Below are positions 1-7,214 of a DNA stretch of 64,000 nucleotides, in pieces (the stretch's first letter is position 1; each line of letters starts with the position of its first letter). The stretch lies in assembly GCA_021808285.1 (NCBI GenBank), contig JAKBBV010000002.1, positions 1 to 64,000 of the forward strand, given 5' to 3'. The DNA comes from Pseudomonadota bacterium (lineage in GTDB: Bacteria; Pseudomonadota; Alphaproteobacteria; Caulobacterales; Caulobacteraceae). A program made the translations under genes and the position numbers. The notes beneath the pieces were generated by a model, which was not told where the DNA came from, made no database searches, and saw only the letters and a list, made by a program, of their open reading frames with translations.

Positions 1-143
1 ACGTCCGGATCAAAAACGATGACCTCCCGGACGACGCCCCGGGCCCGAGCCGCTCGCGCCACGGACGAGCCCACCATGCCGCAACCGATGATGGCCATGC
101 GATCATAGAGGGGGGCGTCGCTCTCAGGGGGCGGAGAGCTCAC
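1..143 (-). CDS. tyrA: Prephenate/arogenate dehydrogenase, N-terminal fragment
   Basis: Only the first 47 or so codons lie in the window; the gene runs off the left edge. Translation from the GTG at 143-141 gives a short polar leader and then a Rossmann dinucleotide-binding motif (IIGCGMVGSSVARA), followed by a beta strand ending VFDPD. This is the expected N-terminus of the NAD(P)-dependent dehydrogenase that converts prephenate (or arogenate) in tyrosine synthesis. The GTG overlaps the hisC stop codon (GTGA), so the two are translationally coupled, and an aromatic aminotransferase next to TyrA is a common alphaproteobacterial pair. The catalytic domain cannot be seen, so substrate preference is unknown. 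Confidence 0.8.
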   Translation of the reverse strand, partial: MSSPPPESDAPLYDRMAIIGCGMVGSSVARAARARGVVREVIVFDPD

Positions 144-1273
144 AGCGCGGCGCTCGCCGTCGGGGTCTGGGCCAAACCATCGGTCAGGGCTTCAATCAGG
201 GCCCGGTTGTGGGCCTCCAGGCCGATGGTGATCCGGATATGGTTCGGCAGCCCGTAGTTGGCCACGCCGCGAACCAGAAGCCCGCGTGACGCCAGGAAGG
301 CCTCGGCCTCCGGCGCGGTCAGTTTCGCGCCCTGAGGAAACCCGACCAGGAGGAAGTTGGCGCTTGAGGGGACGACCTCGAGGCCGAGATCCGAGAGTTG
401 GCGTGCGAGCCACGGCTTCCAGGTTTCGACAAGATCGAGCGAGCGGACCTGGAACTCCAGGTCGCTCAGCGCCGCGACGGCCGCTGCCTGGGCCGGGATG
501 GAGGTATTGAACGGCAGGCGGATCCGCTCCACCGCGTCGGCGACAGCCAAAGGAGCATAGGCCCAGCCGATGCGCAGAGAGGCGAGACCATATATCTTGG
601 AGAAGGTGTGCGTGACCACGACATTGCTGGCCTCGCGCGCAAGATCGAGGCCGTCGGTGAAGTCGGGATCGGTGCAGAATTCGGCATAGGCGCCGTCCAG
701 AACCAGAATCGTGTGGCCAGGCAGGCCCGCGTGAAGTCGTTGAACCTCCCCGGAGGAAAGGACGGTCCCGGTCGGGTTGGCGGGGTTGGCGACGAAGACC
801 AGGCGCGTCCTGTCATCGACCTCCGCCAGGAGGGCGTCCACATCAATCCGATAGTTCCGCTCCTTCGCGTAACGAACCTCCGCCTCGTTGGCCCTGGCGG
901 CGATGGCGTAGGCGCCGAAGCCGAACTCGCCCTGCACGATGTTATCTCCGGCGCGCAGATAGGCTTGGCTGAGCATCGCGAAAACCTCATCGGTGCCGCA
1001 GCCCAGAATCAGGCGCCCGGGCTCAAGGTCATATCGCTCCGACACCGCTGCGCGCAGTCGGGTCCCACGACCGTCCGGATAGAGGGCCATGCTCTGGGCG
1101 CAATCTCGAAAGGCCTCCAGCGCCCTGGGGCTGGCGCCCAGAAGGTTCTCGTTCGCCGACAGCTTGACCGGCTGGACGACGCCGGGCGCTCCCGCCTTGC
1201 CTGGGACATAGGGGGCGATATCGAGAATGCCCGGACGGGGCTCGGGACGAGGGGAGGGCGTCAGCGCGTTCAT
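140..1273 (-). CDS. hisC: Histidinol-phosphate / aromatic aminotransferase
   Basis: This is a PLP-dependent fold-type I aminotransferase of 377 residues. It matches HisC, which transfers an amino group to imidazole-acetol phosphate and, in HisC2-type members, to prephenate or hydroxyphenylpyruvate. Visible marks are the PGILDIAPYVPGK start, ANENLLGASP, the NPANPTGT motif, a PLP-lysine segment (THTFSKIYGLASLRIGW) and a C-terminal RGVANYGLPNHIRITIG block. The ATG at 1273 is chosen over longer in-frame options because the family begins just before this motif and GAGGG lies 4 nt upstream. The downstream tyrA overlaps it, which argues for a role in tyrosine/phenylalanine synthesis as much as histidine. 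The two roles cannot be separated from sequence alone. Confidence 0.9.
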   Translation of the reverse strand: MNALTPSPRPEPRPGILDIAPYVPGKAGAPGVVQPVKLSANENLLGASPRALEAFRDCAQSMALYPDGRGTRLRAAVSERYDLEPGRLILGCGTDEVFAMLSQAYLRAGDNIVQGEFGFGAYAIAARANEAEVRYAKERNYRIDVDALLAEVDDRTRLVFVANPANPTGTVLSSGEVQRLHAGLPGHTILVLDGAYAEFCTDPDFTDGLDLAREASNVVVTHTFSKIYGLASLRIGWAYAPLAVADAVERIRLPFNTSIPAQAAAVAALSDLEFQVRSLDLVETWKPWLARQLSDLGLEVVPSSANFLLVGFPQGAKLTAPEAEAFLASRGLLVRGVANYGLPNHIRITIGLEAHNRALIEALTDGLAQTPTASAAL

Positions 1274-1469
1274 GTCGCCCTCAAGCGGCGGGGCGGGCCT
1301 CCTGTCAATAGCTCGTTGGATCACACCTGGATCTGGCGGGACGTCTCGACCCGCCCTCGGCGTGATCTTTGGGGGCCGCGCCCCTCAGGCTATCGCGATT
1401 TGGACGCACGGGCCCGCCAAGCGCCATCTGGCGGGGCAAGGGCCTTTGAGCCGCCCCGCCGCGGAACTC

Positions 1470-2417
1470 TCAAAAGAGGCTTGGAGTCGCGCCGAAGGGT
1501 CTTCCCGCCAGGATCGCGCCGCCCGCCGACAGGTGGAGGACAGTCCGGGCCGGGACCGCCAGGCCCTGGGTCTCCGCGGCCAGATCGCCCACAGGTCTTC
1601 CGTCTGAGCCGAACCGGAGAAGGCCATTAACCCTCAGGCTCCGCCGACCGACGCGCGCCAGCCCCTGACGAAGTTGGAGGGACCCTCCGGCTCGCGCCCA
1701 ATTCGCCAGCGCCTCGGGCCAGGTGGCTCCGCGGCCGGCGTCAGCATGGCTGAAGAGCCCATCAAGGGTCAAAGTAATCGGACCCGGACCGCCGATGCGG
1801 TTCAGCCAGGAGGCTGGGTTTGCGGTCGCATCGACGACGCCGATATAGACCGCACCTTCATCGTCGGGGCCGGGGCGGCTGTGAAAATCGAATTCCCCGG
1901 CCCGGGTCAGGGCGAAGGGTCGAGCCCCCTGCGGAGTGGCGAAGGTCATGTCTAGCGCTTCGATGGACAGTCGGGGCGGCCGCGCGGCCGCCTCCCCCAG
2001 ACTGGCCCGCAACACCTTGGCCCGGATGACAAGCGGCCCCGCCGCGCGTCGCGTCACGGTCACGGGTTCGGGGGCGAAACCCACCCAGCGGGTCGGGTCG
2101 TAGAGTTGCGCTTCGGCCATAAGGCGAGGCGTGGAGACGACCCAGCCAGAGGGCTCAGCCAAGCGGGCGTCGTCGAGCTCCACATCGAGTCGGAACGGAA
2201 ATCCGTTAAGGCGCGCGCGGCGGGAGGTGAGGGTCCAGGCGCGCCCGGCGCTGGGGAGGGCCAGAGCGGACAGCTCGCGCAACAGCCGGGTCCGCGTCAT
2301 CGCCCAGTCTGCCGAGACACCGACAAGGGCCAGCGCCGCGGCGATGAAGGGACCATAAAGGCCCCGACGTCGCGGTCTTTGAGCAGGGGGTGTATCGGGC
2401 GTGATCATCCTCGTCAT
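1470..2417 (-). CDS. DUF2125 domain-containing protein
   Basis: This 315-residue protein has a short basic N-terminus and one hydrophobic stretch (about residues 20-37) that looks like a signal anchor. The rest reads as an exported, beta-rich domain resembling DUF2125 proteins of alphaproteobacteria (motifs around RARLNGFPFR and a long C-terminal LRFGSDGRP region). Family members are uncharacterised and are presumed periplasmic or envelope-associated. It lies upstream of hisC on the same strand with a 196-nt gap, so co-transcription is possible but not obvious. An alternative ATG lies nine nucleotides inside, at 2408. Confidence 0.7.
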   Translation of the reverse strand: MTRMITPDTPPAQRPRRRGLYGPFIAAALALVGVSADWAMTRTRLLRELSALALPSAGRAWTLTSRRARLNGFPFRLDVELDDARLAEPSGWVVSTPRLMAEAQLYDPTRWVGFAPEPVTVTRRAAGPLVIRAKVLRASLGEAAARPPRLSIEALDMTFATPQGARPFALTRAGEFDFHSRPGPDDEGAVYIGVVDATANPASWLNRIGGPGPITLTLDGLFSHADAGRGATWPEALANWARAGGSLQLRQGLARVGRRSLRVNGLLRFGSDGRPVGDLAAETQGLAVPARTVLHLSAGGAILAGRPFGATPSLF

Positions 2418-2435
2418 CTATGGGCGGGCGACACT

Positions 2436-2461
2436 GGGCGTTGAGAACAGCGGGCGTTGAG
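2436..2461. repeat. 10-bp direct repeat in a divergent promoter region
   Basis: GGGCGTTGAG occurs at 2436-2445 and again at 2452-2461, 16 bp apart, in the short space between the divergent DUF2125 and gamma-glutamylcyclotransferase genes. The repeat could be a regulator site or chance; nothing else supports a function. Confidence 0.3.
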
Positions 2462-2474
2462 TCAGGGAGGTCAC

Positions 2475-3056
2475 GTGACGTCGGGGCATTGGGTGTTCGG
2501 TTATGGCTCTCTCATGTGGCGGCCGGGATTCGACTACATAGAGCGCGTTCCGGCGCGGCTCCATGGGGTCCATCGCGCCTTCTGCATCTCCTCGGTCCAC
2601 CATCGCGGAACGCCGGCGCGCCCGGGGCTGGTGCTGGGTCTCGCACCGGGCGGCTCGGTGCGCGGCGCGGCCTATGGCGTGGCGCCGGCTCACTGGCGTG
2701 AGGTTCTGGCTTATCTGCGCGAGCGCGAGCAACCCACCGAGACCTATGTCGAGCGCCAGATCGCGATCCGACTGGCCGACGGTCGCAAGGTCACGGCGGT
2801 GTCCTACCTCTCTGATCGCCGTCACCCTCAATGGGTCGGTCGCCTGCCCCTTGAGGAGCAGGCGCGCAGAATCTCAGGCGCGGTCGGCCTCTCCGGCCCG
2901 AATATCGACTATCTGCGCGACCTGACCGAGCATCTGCGCGCCGAGGGCGTCGGCGACCATGAAATGGAGTGTCTGCTCGCGCAGGTGGAAGCGCTCGACG
3001 GGCGCGCTAGCGCCGCGTCAGACGATCCCCAAACCTCAGCCTTCTTCGATATCTGA
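2475..3056 (+). CDS. Glutathione-specific gamma-glutamylcyclotransferase (ChaC family)
   Basis: ChaC-type enzymes cleave glutathione to 5-oxoproline and Cys-Gly in the cytosol. The 193-residue product opens with the diagnostic FGYGSLMW substrate loop. It keeps the basic HRAFCISSVHHRGT segment, the catalytic-glutamate region (LREREQPTETY) and the late ISGAVGLSGPNIDYL block. The GTG at 2475 is preferred because AGGGAGG at 2464-2470 is well placed; an in-frame TTG at 2457 is the alternative. It is divergent from the DUF2125 gene and stands alone as a single-gene unit. Confidence 0.9.
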   Translation: MTSGHWVFGYGSLMWRPGFDYIERVPARLHGVHRAFCISSVHHRGTPARPGLVLGLAPGGSVRGAAYGVAPAHWREVLAYLREREQPTETYVERQIAIRLADGRKVTAVSYLSDRRHPQWVGRLPLEEQARRISGAVGLSGPNIDYLRDLTEHLRAEGVGDHEMECLLAQVEALDGRASAASDDPQTSAFFDI

Positions 3057-3120
3057 GATCATCTCCCGGAACCCTAGACCCAGCGTTCGCCCAGCCGCTC
3101 AGCCCAATCGAGTCCGGAGC

Positions 3121-3828
3121 CTAGAGCCCAAGCAGGGCGTCTGAGGCGGTCTCAATTCGGGTTTCAAGCTCACGCATGAAGCTTGCGCGAGGCAGCCCTG
3201 CAGGGATCGGCTCCAGAAACTCCACGACGATGAGGCCGGGGCGGCGACGGAAGCCGTGGGCCGGCCAGTGGACGCCCGAATTGGTCGCCACGGGAATGCA
3301 GGGAAGGCCGAGGTCGCGATAGAGTGCGGCGACGCCCGGCTGGTACTTGCCGCGCTGGCCCGGAGGCATGCGATGGCCTTCGGGATAGATGACCAGTTGT
3401 CGTCCCTCCGCGATCCGGGTCGACGCCTCGGCGACAAGCTTGCGCAGAGCGGTGGAATGGCCGTCTCGATCAACCGGGATCATTCCGGATTTGCGGGCGT
3501 ACCAGCCAAAGAAAGGGATCGCGAACAGCTCCTTCTTGGTCACGAAACAGGGGTTGGGAAGGATCGCCAGGGAGCCCAGCGGATCGAACATGCACTGGTG
3601 TTTCGAGGCCACCAGGGCAGGCCCTGTGGGCAGGAGCGGGCGTCCGCGCACCTCAACTCTGATGTCACAGATCACCCGCAAGAGAACGGTGAATCCCGCC
3701 GACCAGACCGACATGACCCGCATCGTCCAGCTGCGCGGCGCCAGGAGCACGGGCAGCATGACCAGCGACGCCAGGGCTGACCAGATGTAAAACAAGGCCA
3801 CGAAGATCAGGGATCGGACGAAGATCAT
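3121..3828 (-). CDS. plsC: 1-acyl-sn-glycerol-3-phosphate acyltransferase (PlsC family)
   Basis: This enzyme acylates lysophosphatidic acid to phosphatidic acid at the inner membrane. The 235-residue protein has an N-terminal hydrophobic region (about residues 5-45), the acyltransferase HX4D motif (KHQCMFD), a GMIPVDRDG block and the YPEGHR motif. The start at 3828 has a strong AAGGAGA seven nt upstream and overlaps the stop of ydcF (ATGA), making it the last gene of the ftsE-ftsX-ydcF-plsC chain. The exact acyl acceptor is not proven, since lyso-ornithine-lipid acyltransferases share these motifs. Confidence 0.87.
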   Translation of the reverse strand: MIFVRSLIFVALFYIWSALASLVMLPVLLAPRSWTMRVMSVWSAGFTVLLRVICDIRVEVRGRPLLPTGPALVASKHQCMFDPLGSLAILPNPCFVTKKELFAIPFFGWYARKSGMIPVDRDGHSTALRKLVAEASTRIAEGRQLVIYPEGHRMPPGQRGKYQPGVAALYRDLGLPCIPVATNSGVHWPAHGFRRRPGLIVVEFLEPIPAGLPRASFMRELETRIETASDALLGL

Positions 3829-4448
3829 CGGGCGTCTCCTTGACCGGCGCGCGGGGACTCGAGACGACCGCCCAGGTCCAGCACGCCATCGCGGCCGAGC
3901 GTTATCAGGTACTTCGTGTATTCGGCCGCCATACGCTCGGCCCCTCGGTTCGTCTCCTCCCAATGCCGGGCGTCGAGGTCCGGCGTCGGCACAGGATAGG
4001 CCTCGATATGCACCCCGCCCAAGGCCCCCTTGAGGTCCAGGACGGCCCTGGGCGTATGATAGTCGGCGGTCACCAGAATGATGCGACGGTAGCCCATGGC
4101 GTGCACCCAGTCCGCTGTTTCGCGGGCGTTGCCCAGGGTGTTCGCCGCCTCGAAGCCGAGATCAACGCAACAGTCGAACAAGGGTTTGGCTGCGCCCGTA
4201 AGAACCCAGAGTTCGTGGCGGGTAACCCTGCGATCGACCCCGGAAACCAGGAGCCGTTTGCCCTCACCCGCCTCCAACAGGTCTGTGGCCGCCTTGAGAC
4301 GCACGGCGGAGCCGCCTGTGAGCGCCACAATTCCGTCCGCGGGGACGGGCGTGGCGGCGGGGGTCGACCGAACTATGCGGTCCGCGAAGGCCAGCAGTCC
4401 GGAAAACCAGGCGAGGCTGGCGACAAGGAGGACCGCTAGTCCTTTCAC
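3825..4448 (-). CDS. YdcF/SanA family DUF218 membrane protein
   Basis: This 207-residue product has one N-terminal transmembrane segment (about residues 3-20) and a DUF218 domain. Visible marks are ADGIVALTGG at the start of the domain, the KRLLVSGV strand, a NTLGNARETADWV block and the VTADYHTPRA motif. Family members such as SanA/ElyC act in the envelope, with proposed roles in peptidoglycan precursor or enterobacterial-antigen metabolism, but the biochemistry is unsettled. The GTG at 4448 overlaps the ftsX stop (GTGA), and the gene's own stop overlaps the plsC start. Coupling to FtsEX suggests a cell-wall or division role. Confidence 0.85.
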   Translation of the reverse strand: MKGLAVLLVASLAWFSGLLAFADRIVRSTPAATPVPADGIVALTGGSAVRLKAATDLLEAGEGKRLLVSGVDRRVTRHELWVLTGAAKPLFDCCVDLGFEAANTLGNARETADWVHAMGYRRIILVTADYHTPRAVLDLKGALGGVHIEAYPVPTPDLDARHWEETNRGAERMAAEYTKYLITLGRDGVLDLGGRLESPRAGQGDAR

Positions 4449-5323
4449 GGCGTGGCCCTGGCCAGAACCGGCAACACGGTCCAAGCCGCGACCGTCAGGG
4501 CGAGACACGTCGCCAGAGCGATCCAAATAAGGGCGGCGGCGCTCGCGAGCTGAGGTCCGACGTTGTTCGCGAACAGCAGGCCCGGGAGCACGGGCAGAAG
4601 CTGACCGGCGGCCTCGGCCCCCGCAAACGCCCCCGTCAACAGACCGAGGCCGATTCCGGCCGACTCGCCGGTCGTCAGATGGAACATGAGGCGCAGGTCG
4701 CTCATCCCCCATTTTGACAGCTGAACGACGCGTTCGAGGTTATCGGCCAGCCGTACGCGCACGACCTGAGAGATCGCCAGGCTAAAGGCCGACAGGAGCC
4801 CCCCCAGGGCGAGACCGCCGATCGCCAGTTTCAGGGCGAGACCTCGCCGAAGCGGGGAGGTCAGCCACCCATGGTCGTCGATCGCGACCATCACGCCAGG
4901 GCGGCGAAGCCGCTTGAGCACCTCGCTTCGGAGCGCCCCGGGCCGCAATCTGACCGCGAGGAGACGGCCCTCGACCCGCGTCCTGGGTGTCGCGAGCAGC
5001 CCCTCCGCCAGCTCATTGTCCTGCGGGTCGGCCGGCTCCGCGCTCGCATCGATGACGGAGGGATCGGCCTTCAGCCATTCCAGGGCGCGCCCGGCCACCG
5101 CTTCGGGGCTTTCGAGCGTCTCGTCGGTCGAGGCGACGGCGAGGGTGATATCGCCCTGAAGCCGCACCCTGAGATGCGCCTGGGACTGCAGGCTCGCCAG
5201 GAGGATGGCCAGGATCATGACGCCGGCGAAGGAGGCGGTCAGGGTCAGGACAAAGGCTCCCACCCTGCGGCGCCTGTCGCCCGGGGATTCCGGCCAGGGC
5301 GATGACCGCGTCAGGCCGATCAC
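4445..5323 (-). CDS. ftsX: Cell division protein FtsX (permease-like)
   Basis: FtsX is the membrane half of the FtsEX complex that controls septal peptidoglycan hydrolases. The 292-residue protein has the expected four-helix topology: helix 1 at about 22-44, an extracytoplasmic domain at about 45-160, then helices at about 165-187, 215-240 and 262-285. Conserved features include QVVRVRLADNLERVVQLSKWGMS between helices 2 and 3 and an LFANNVGPQL loop before the last helix. It starts with GTG at 5323, overlapping the ftsE stop (GTGA). FtsX itself looks intact, although its FtsE partner does not. Confidence 0.9.
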   Translation of the reverse strand: MIGLTRSSPWPESPGDRRRRVGAFVLTLTASFAGVMILAILLASLQSQAHLRVRLQGDITLAVASTDETLESPEAVAGRALEWLKADPSVIDASAEPADPQDNELAEGLLATPRTRVEGRLLAVRLRPGALRSEVLKRLRRPGVMVAIDDHGWLTSPLRRGLALKLAIGGLALGGLLSAFSLAISQVVRVRLADNLERVVQLSKWGMSDLRLMFHLTTGESAGIGLGLLTGAFAGAEAAGQLLPVLPGLLFANNVGPQLASAAALIWIALATCLALTVAAWTVLPVLARATP

Positions 5324-6006
5324 GTCGCGATCTCGGGTTGAGGCGGAACACGGATGGCGGATCCGATGAAACCGTCGGGAAGGCTCGCCTCGTCAACGGT
5401 CGCCAGAACCGCCATACCGGCGGCGTTCGCCTCCTGGAGCTTGCCGAGAAAGGTCTTCCGCAAGGCCGGCGCCAGATCGCGGCCGGGCTCCTCCGCCAGG
5501 ACGAGTTGGGGGGCATTCACCAGGGCTCGGGCGAGCGCCACGCGCCAGCGCCCGTCCAGGTCGAGAGCATGGACCAGCGCGTTGCGCCGACTGTCGAGGC
5601 CAAGCCAGCTGAGGATCTCCCTCGACTGACGCTCCGCGTTGCTCCAGACGCCCGCGGCGGCCCAGGCGGGCAGGGCGGTCGCTGCGAGGACCGGAAGGTG
5701 GATAAACGGGTCGGGTTGCAGGCGGACAAGACCGATCCGCCGGCGAAGCCTTCGCCTCATTGAGCGTCCAGACTGACGCGCATCCTGGCCGAATACCTCT
5801 AGACGTCCCTCGGGTGGCGGCGAGAGGTCCAGGATCGAGTCCAGCGTCGGGTCCGAGCGTTGGCCGGTCGGCCCCACCAGCCACGCCCAAGCCCCGTCCT
5901 CCAAGGTGAAGCTCAGGGACGAGAAGGGCGGTTCGCCAGGGCGGGCCGGGCGGTGGTAACGCACCACCCGCGACAAGGCGTCATCAGAGGCGCCAATCCC
6001 GCTCAC
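5320..6006 (-). CDS. ftsE: FtsE-like ABC protein with eroded ATPase motifs
   Basis: Position before ftsX, length (228 residues) and the ARALVNAPQLVLAEEP segment identify this as FtsE, the cytoplasmic ATPase of the FtsEX division complex. The nucleotide-binding motifs are degenerate. The Walker A position reads GPTGQRSD (about 45-52) with no GK[S/T]. The LSGG signature is replaced by LDLD (about 148-151). The Walker B aspartate is Glu172, though the following catalytic Glu173 remains. The H-loop histidine is valine (ATVDE, about 202-206). Only a Q-loop glutamine (RLQPD) and Glu173 survive. The frame is unbroken for 687 nt and coupled to ftsX, so this is not a simple pseudogene. The likely start is GTG at 6006; a TTG at 6009 is possible. 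Confidence 0.8.
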   Translation of the reverse strand: MSGIGASDDALSRVVRYHRPARPGEPPFSSLSFTLEDGAWAWLVGPTGQRSDPTLDSILDLSPPPEGRLEVFGQDARQSGRSMRRRLRRRIGLVRLQPDPFIHLPVLAATALPAWAAAGVWSNAERQSREILSWLGLDSRRNALVHALDLDGRWRVALARALVNAPQLVLAEEPGRDLAPALRKTFLGKLQEANAAGMAVLATVDEASLPDGFIGSAIRVPPQPEIAT

Positions 6007-6086
6007 CAACCGACAGGTTTCCTGGACATCACTGGCAAAATCGGCGACCGGTTGGCGACATCTATGGGCGAGGGTGAGTCGTCATC

Positions 6087-6662
6087 ATGATACTGACCTG
6101 TCCGAAGTGCGCCACCCGCTTCCTCATTGAGGAGGGACAAATCGGCGAGGGCGGCAGAACCGTGCGGTGCAGCGCCTGTGGGGAGCAATGGCGGGCGACC
6201 CCGAATGGGTCGGCGCCGGCCCCTCTTGACCGCGTGGCGGAGGATCCCGAAACCCAGGCCCCCGAAACCCAGGCCCCCGGGACCCTGTCGGCTGTCTTCG
6301 AGAGTGAGGCCGAAGGGCCTGTTCCCGAGGCGATCCCGGCGGACGTTCATGCGACCGACGCCGAGCTCGGCCCCATCGTTGCTCCCATCACCATGCAGTC
6401 GCGTGGCGGCGCGGTGCGCGAGCCCGGTCTCAACCTCGCCCTCATCGTCGTCGCCGTCATCGCGGTGATGGTGGCGGTTTATGCGTTCCGCGCTGAGATC
6501 ATGCGCGTCGCGCCGGCGATGCGCGGGGCCTACTCCGCCATTGGCCTCGCCCCGGCGAGCCCTTCGCCACAGCCAATCGCGCCTGCGACAGAGACCCCAG
6601 CTCAAGGTGCGCCGGCTCAGGGTGCGCCAGTTCAGTCGGACGGCAACCGGCCGAATGGCTGA
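6087..6662 (+). CDS. MJ0042-type zinc-ribbon, single-pass membrane protein
   Basis: The 191-residue protein starts with a zinc ribbon: MILTCPKCATRF at 1-12 and a second cysteine pair CSACGEQW at about 31-38. A low-complexity linker rich in Pro, Glu and Ala follows (two EPETQAP-like units), then one transmembrane helix at about 118-137 and a Pro/Ala/Gln-rich tail. This domain order is typical of alphaproteobacterial zinc-ribbon proteins encoded divergently from ftsE. The 80-nt gap to ftsE must hold both promoters. Its function is unknown; a cytoplasmic metal-binding or nucleic-acid-binding head tethered to the membrane is inferred. The last 8 nt overlap hpt. Confidence 0.8.
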   Translation: MILTCPKCATRFLIEEGQIGEGGRTVRCSACGEQWRATPNGSAPAPLDRVAEDPETQAPETQAPGTLSAVFESEAEGPVPEAIPADVHATDAELGPIVAPITMQSRGGAVREPGLNLALIVVAVIAVMVAVYAFRAEIMRVAPAMRGAYSAIGLAPASPSPQPIAPATETPAQGAPAQGAPVQSDGNRPNG

Positions 6663-7185
6663 GGGCGCCAACCGCATCCGACCGATCCTGTCCGCTGAAG
6701 AGATTCACGATCGGGTTCAGGCGCTGGCCAGCCGTCTCCTGCCCCACCTCGAAGAGGGTGCGATCGGGGTCGTTCTTCTGCTTGGCGGCCTTTGGTTCGC
6801 GGCGGACCTCACCCGCGCCTTGGCGCGAAGGGGCGCGGTTCTGGCCTACGACGGCCTTTGGCTGTCCTCATATGGCGATGGCCAGGAGAGCCAGGGTCGG
6901 TGCGAGGTTCGCGCCGCGCCCGGGCGCAGCGTGGCAGGGCGTCAGGTGCTTCTGATGGACGATGTGGCGGAGTCAGGACTGTCCTTGGCCGAGGGGCGCC
7001 GGCTCCTGTGCGAGGCGGGGTCGGCGCGGGTGACGACCGCTGTCTTCGCGCGAAAGCCCTTTGGCTGCCCCATCGCCGAGCCCGACTTCGTCGCCTGGGA
7101 GGCGCCTGCCCGATTTCTCGTCGGCTATGGGATGGATTATGCCGGAGAGTTCCGAGGCATGCCCTCCATAGGGGCGCTGGACTGA
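6655..7185 (+). CDS. hpt: Hypoxanthine (purine) phosphoribosyltransferase
   Basis: This 176-residue enzyme salvages hypoxanthine/guanine to IMP/GMP using PRPP. The PRPP-binding motif is VLLMDDVAESGLSL, preceded by a VVLLLGGLWFAADL P-loop strand. The C-terminus carries the family's VGYGMDYAGEFRGMPSIG block. The ATG at 6655 overlaps the end of the zinc-ribbon gene by 8 nt, indicating translational coupling; longer in-frame starts would run deep into that gene. It converges on lysA. Confidence 0.88.
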   Translation: MAEGANRIRPILSAEEIHDRVQALASRLLPHLEEGAIGVVLLLGGLWFAADLTRALARRGAVLAYDGLWLSSYGDGQESQGRCEVRAAPGRSVAGRQVLLMDDVAESGLSLAEGRRLLCEAGSARVTTAVFARKPFGCPIAEPDFVAWEAPARFLVGYGMDYAGEFRGMPSIGALD

Positions 7186-7214
7186 ACCCATTGCGGTCGA
7201 TCTACGGCCGAATC

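Noticed and set aside
5320-6006. ftsE read as a frameshifted or truncated pseudogene
   Set aside because: The frame is intact at full family length and coupled to ftsX; only the motifs have changed, not the reading frame.
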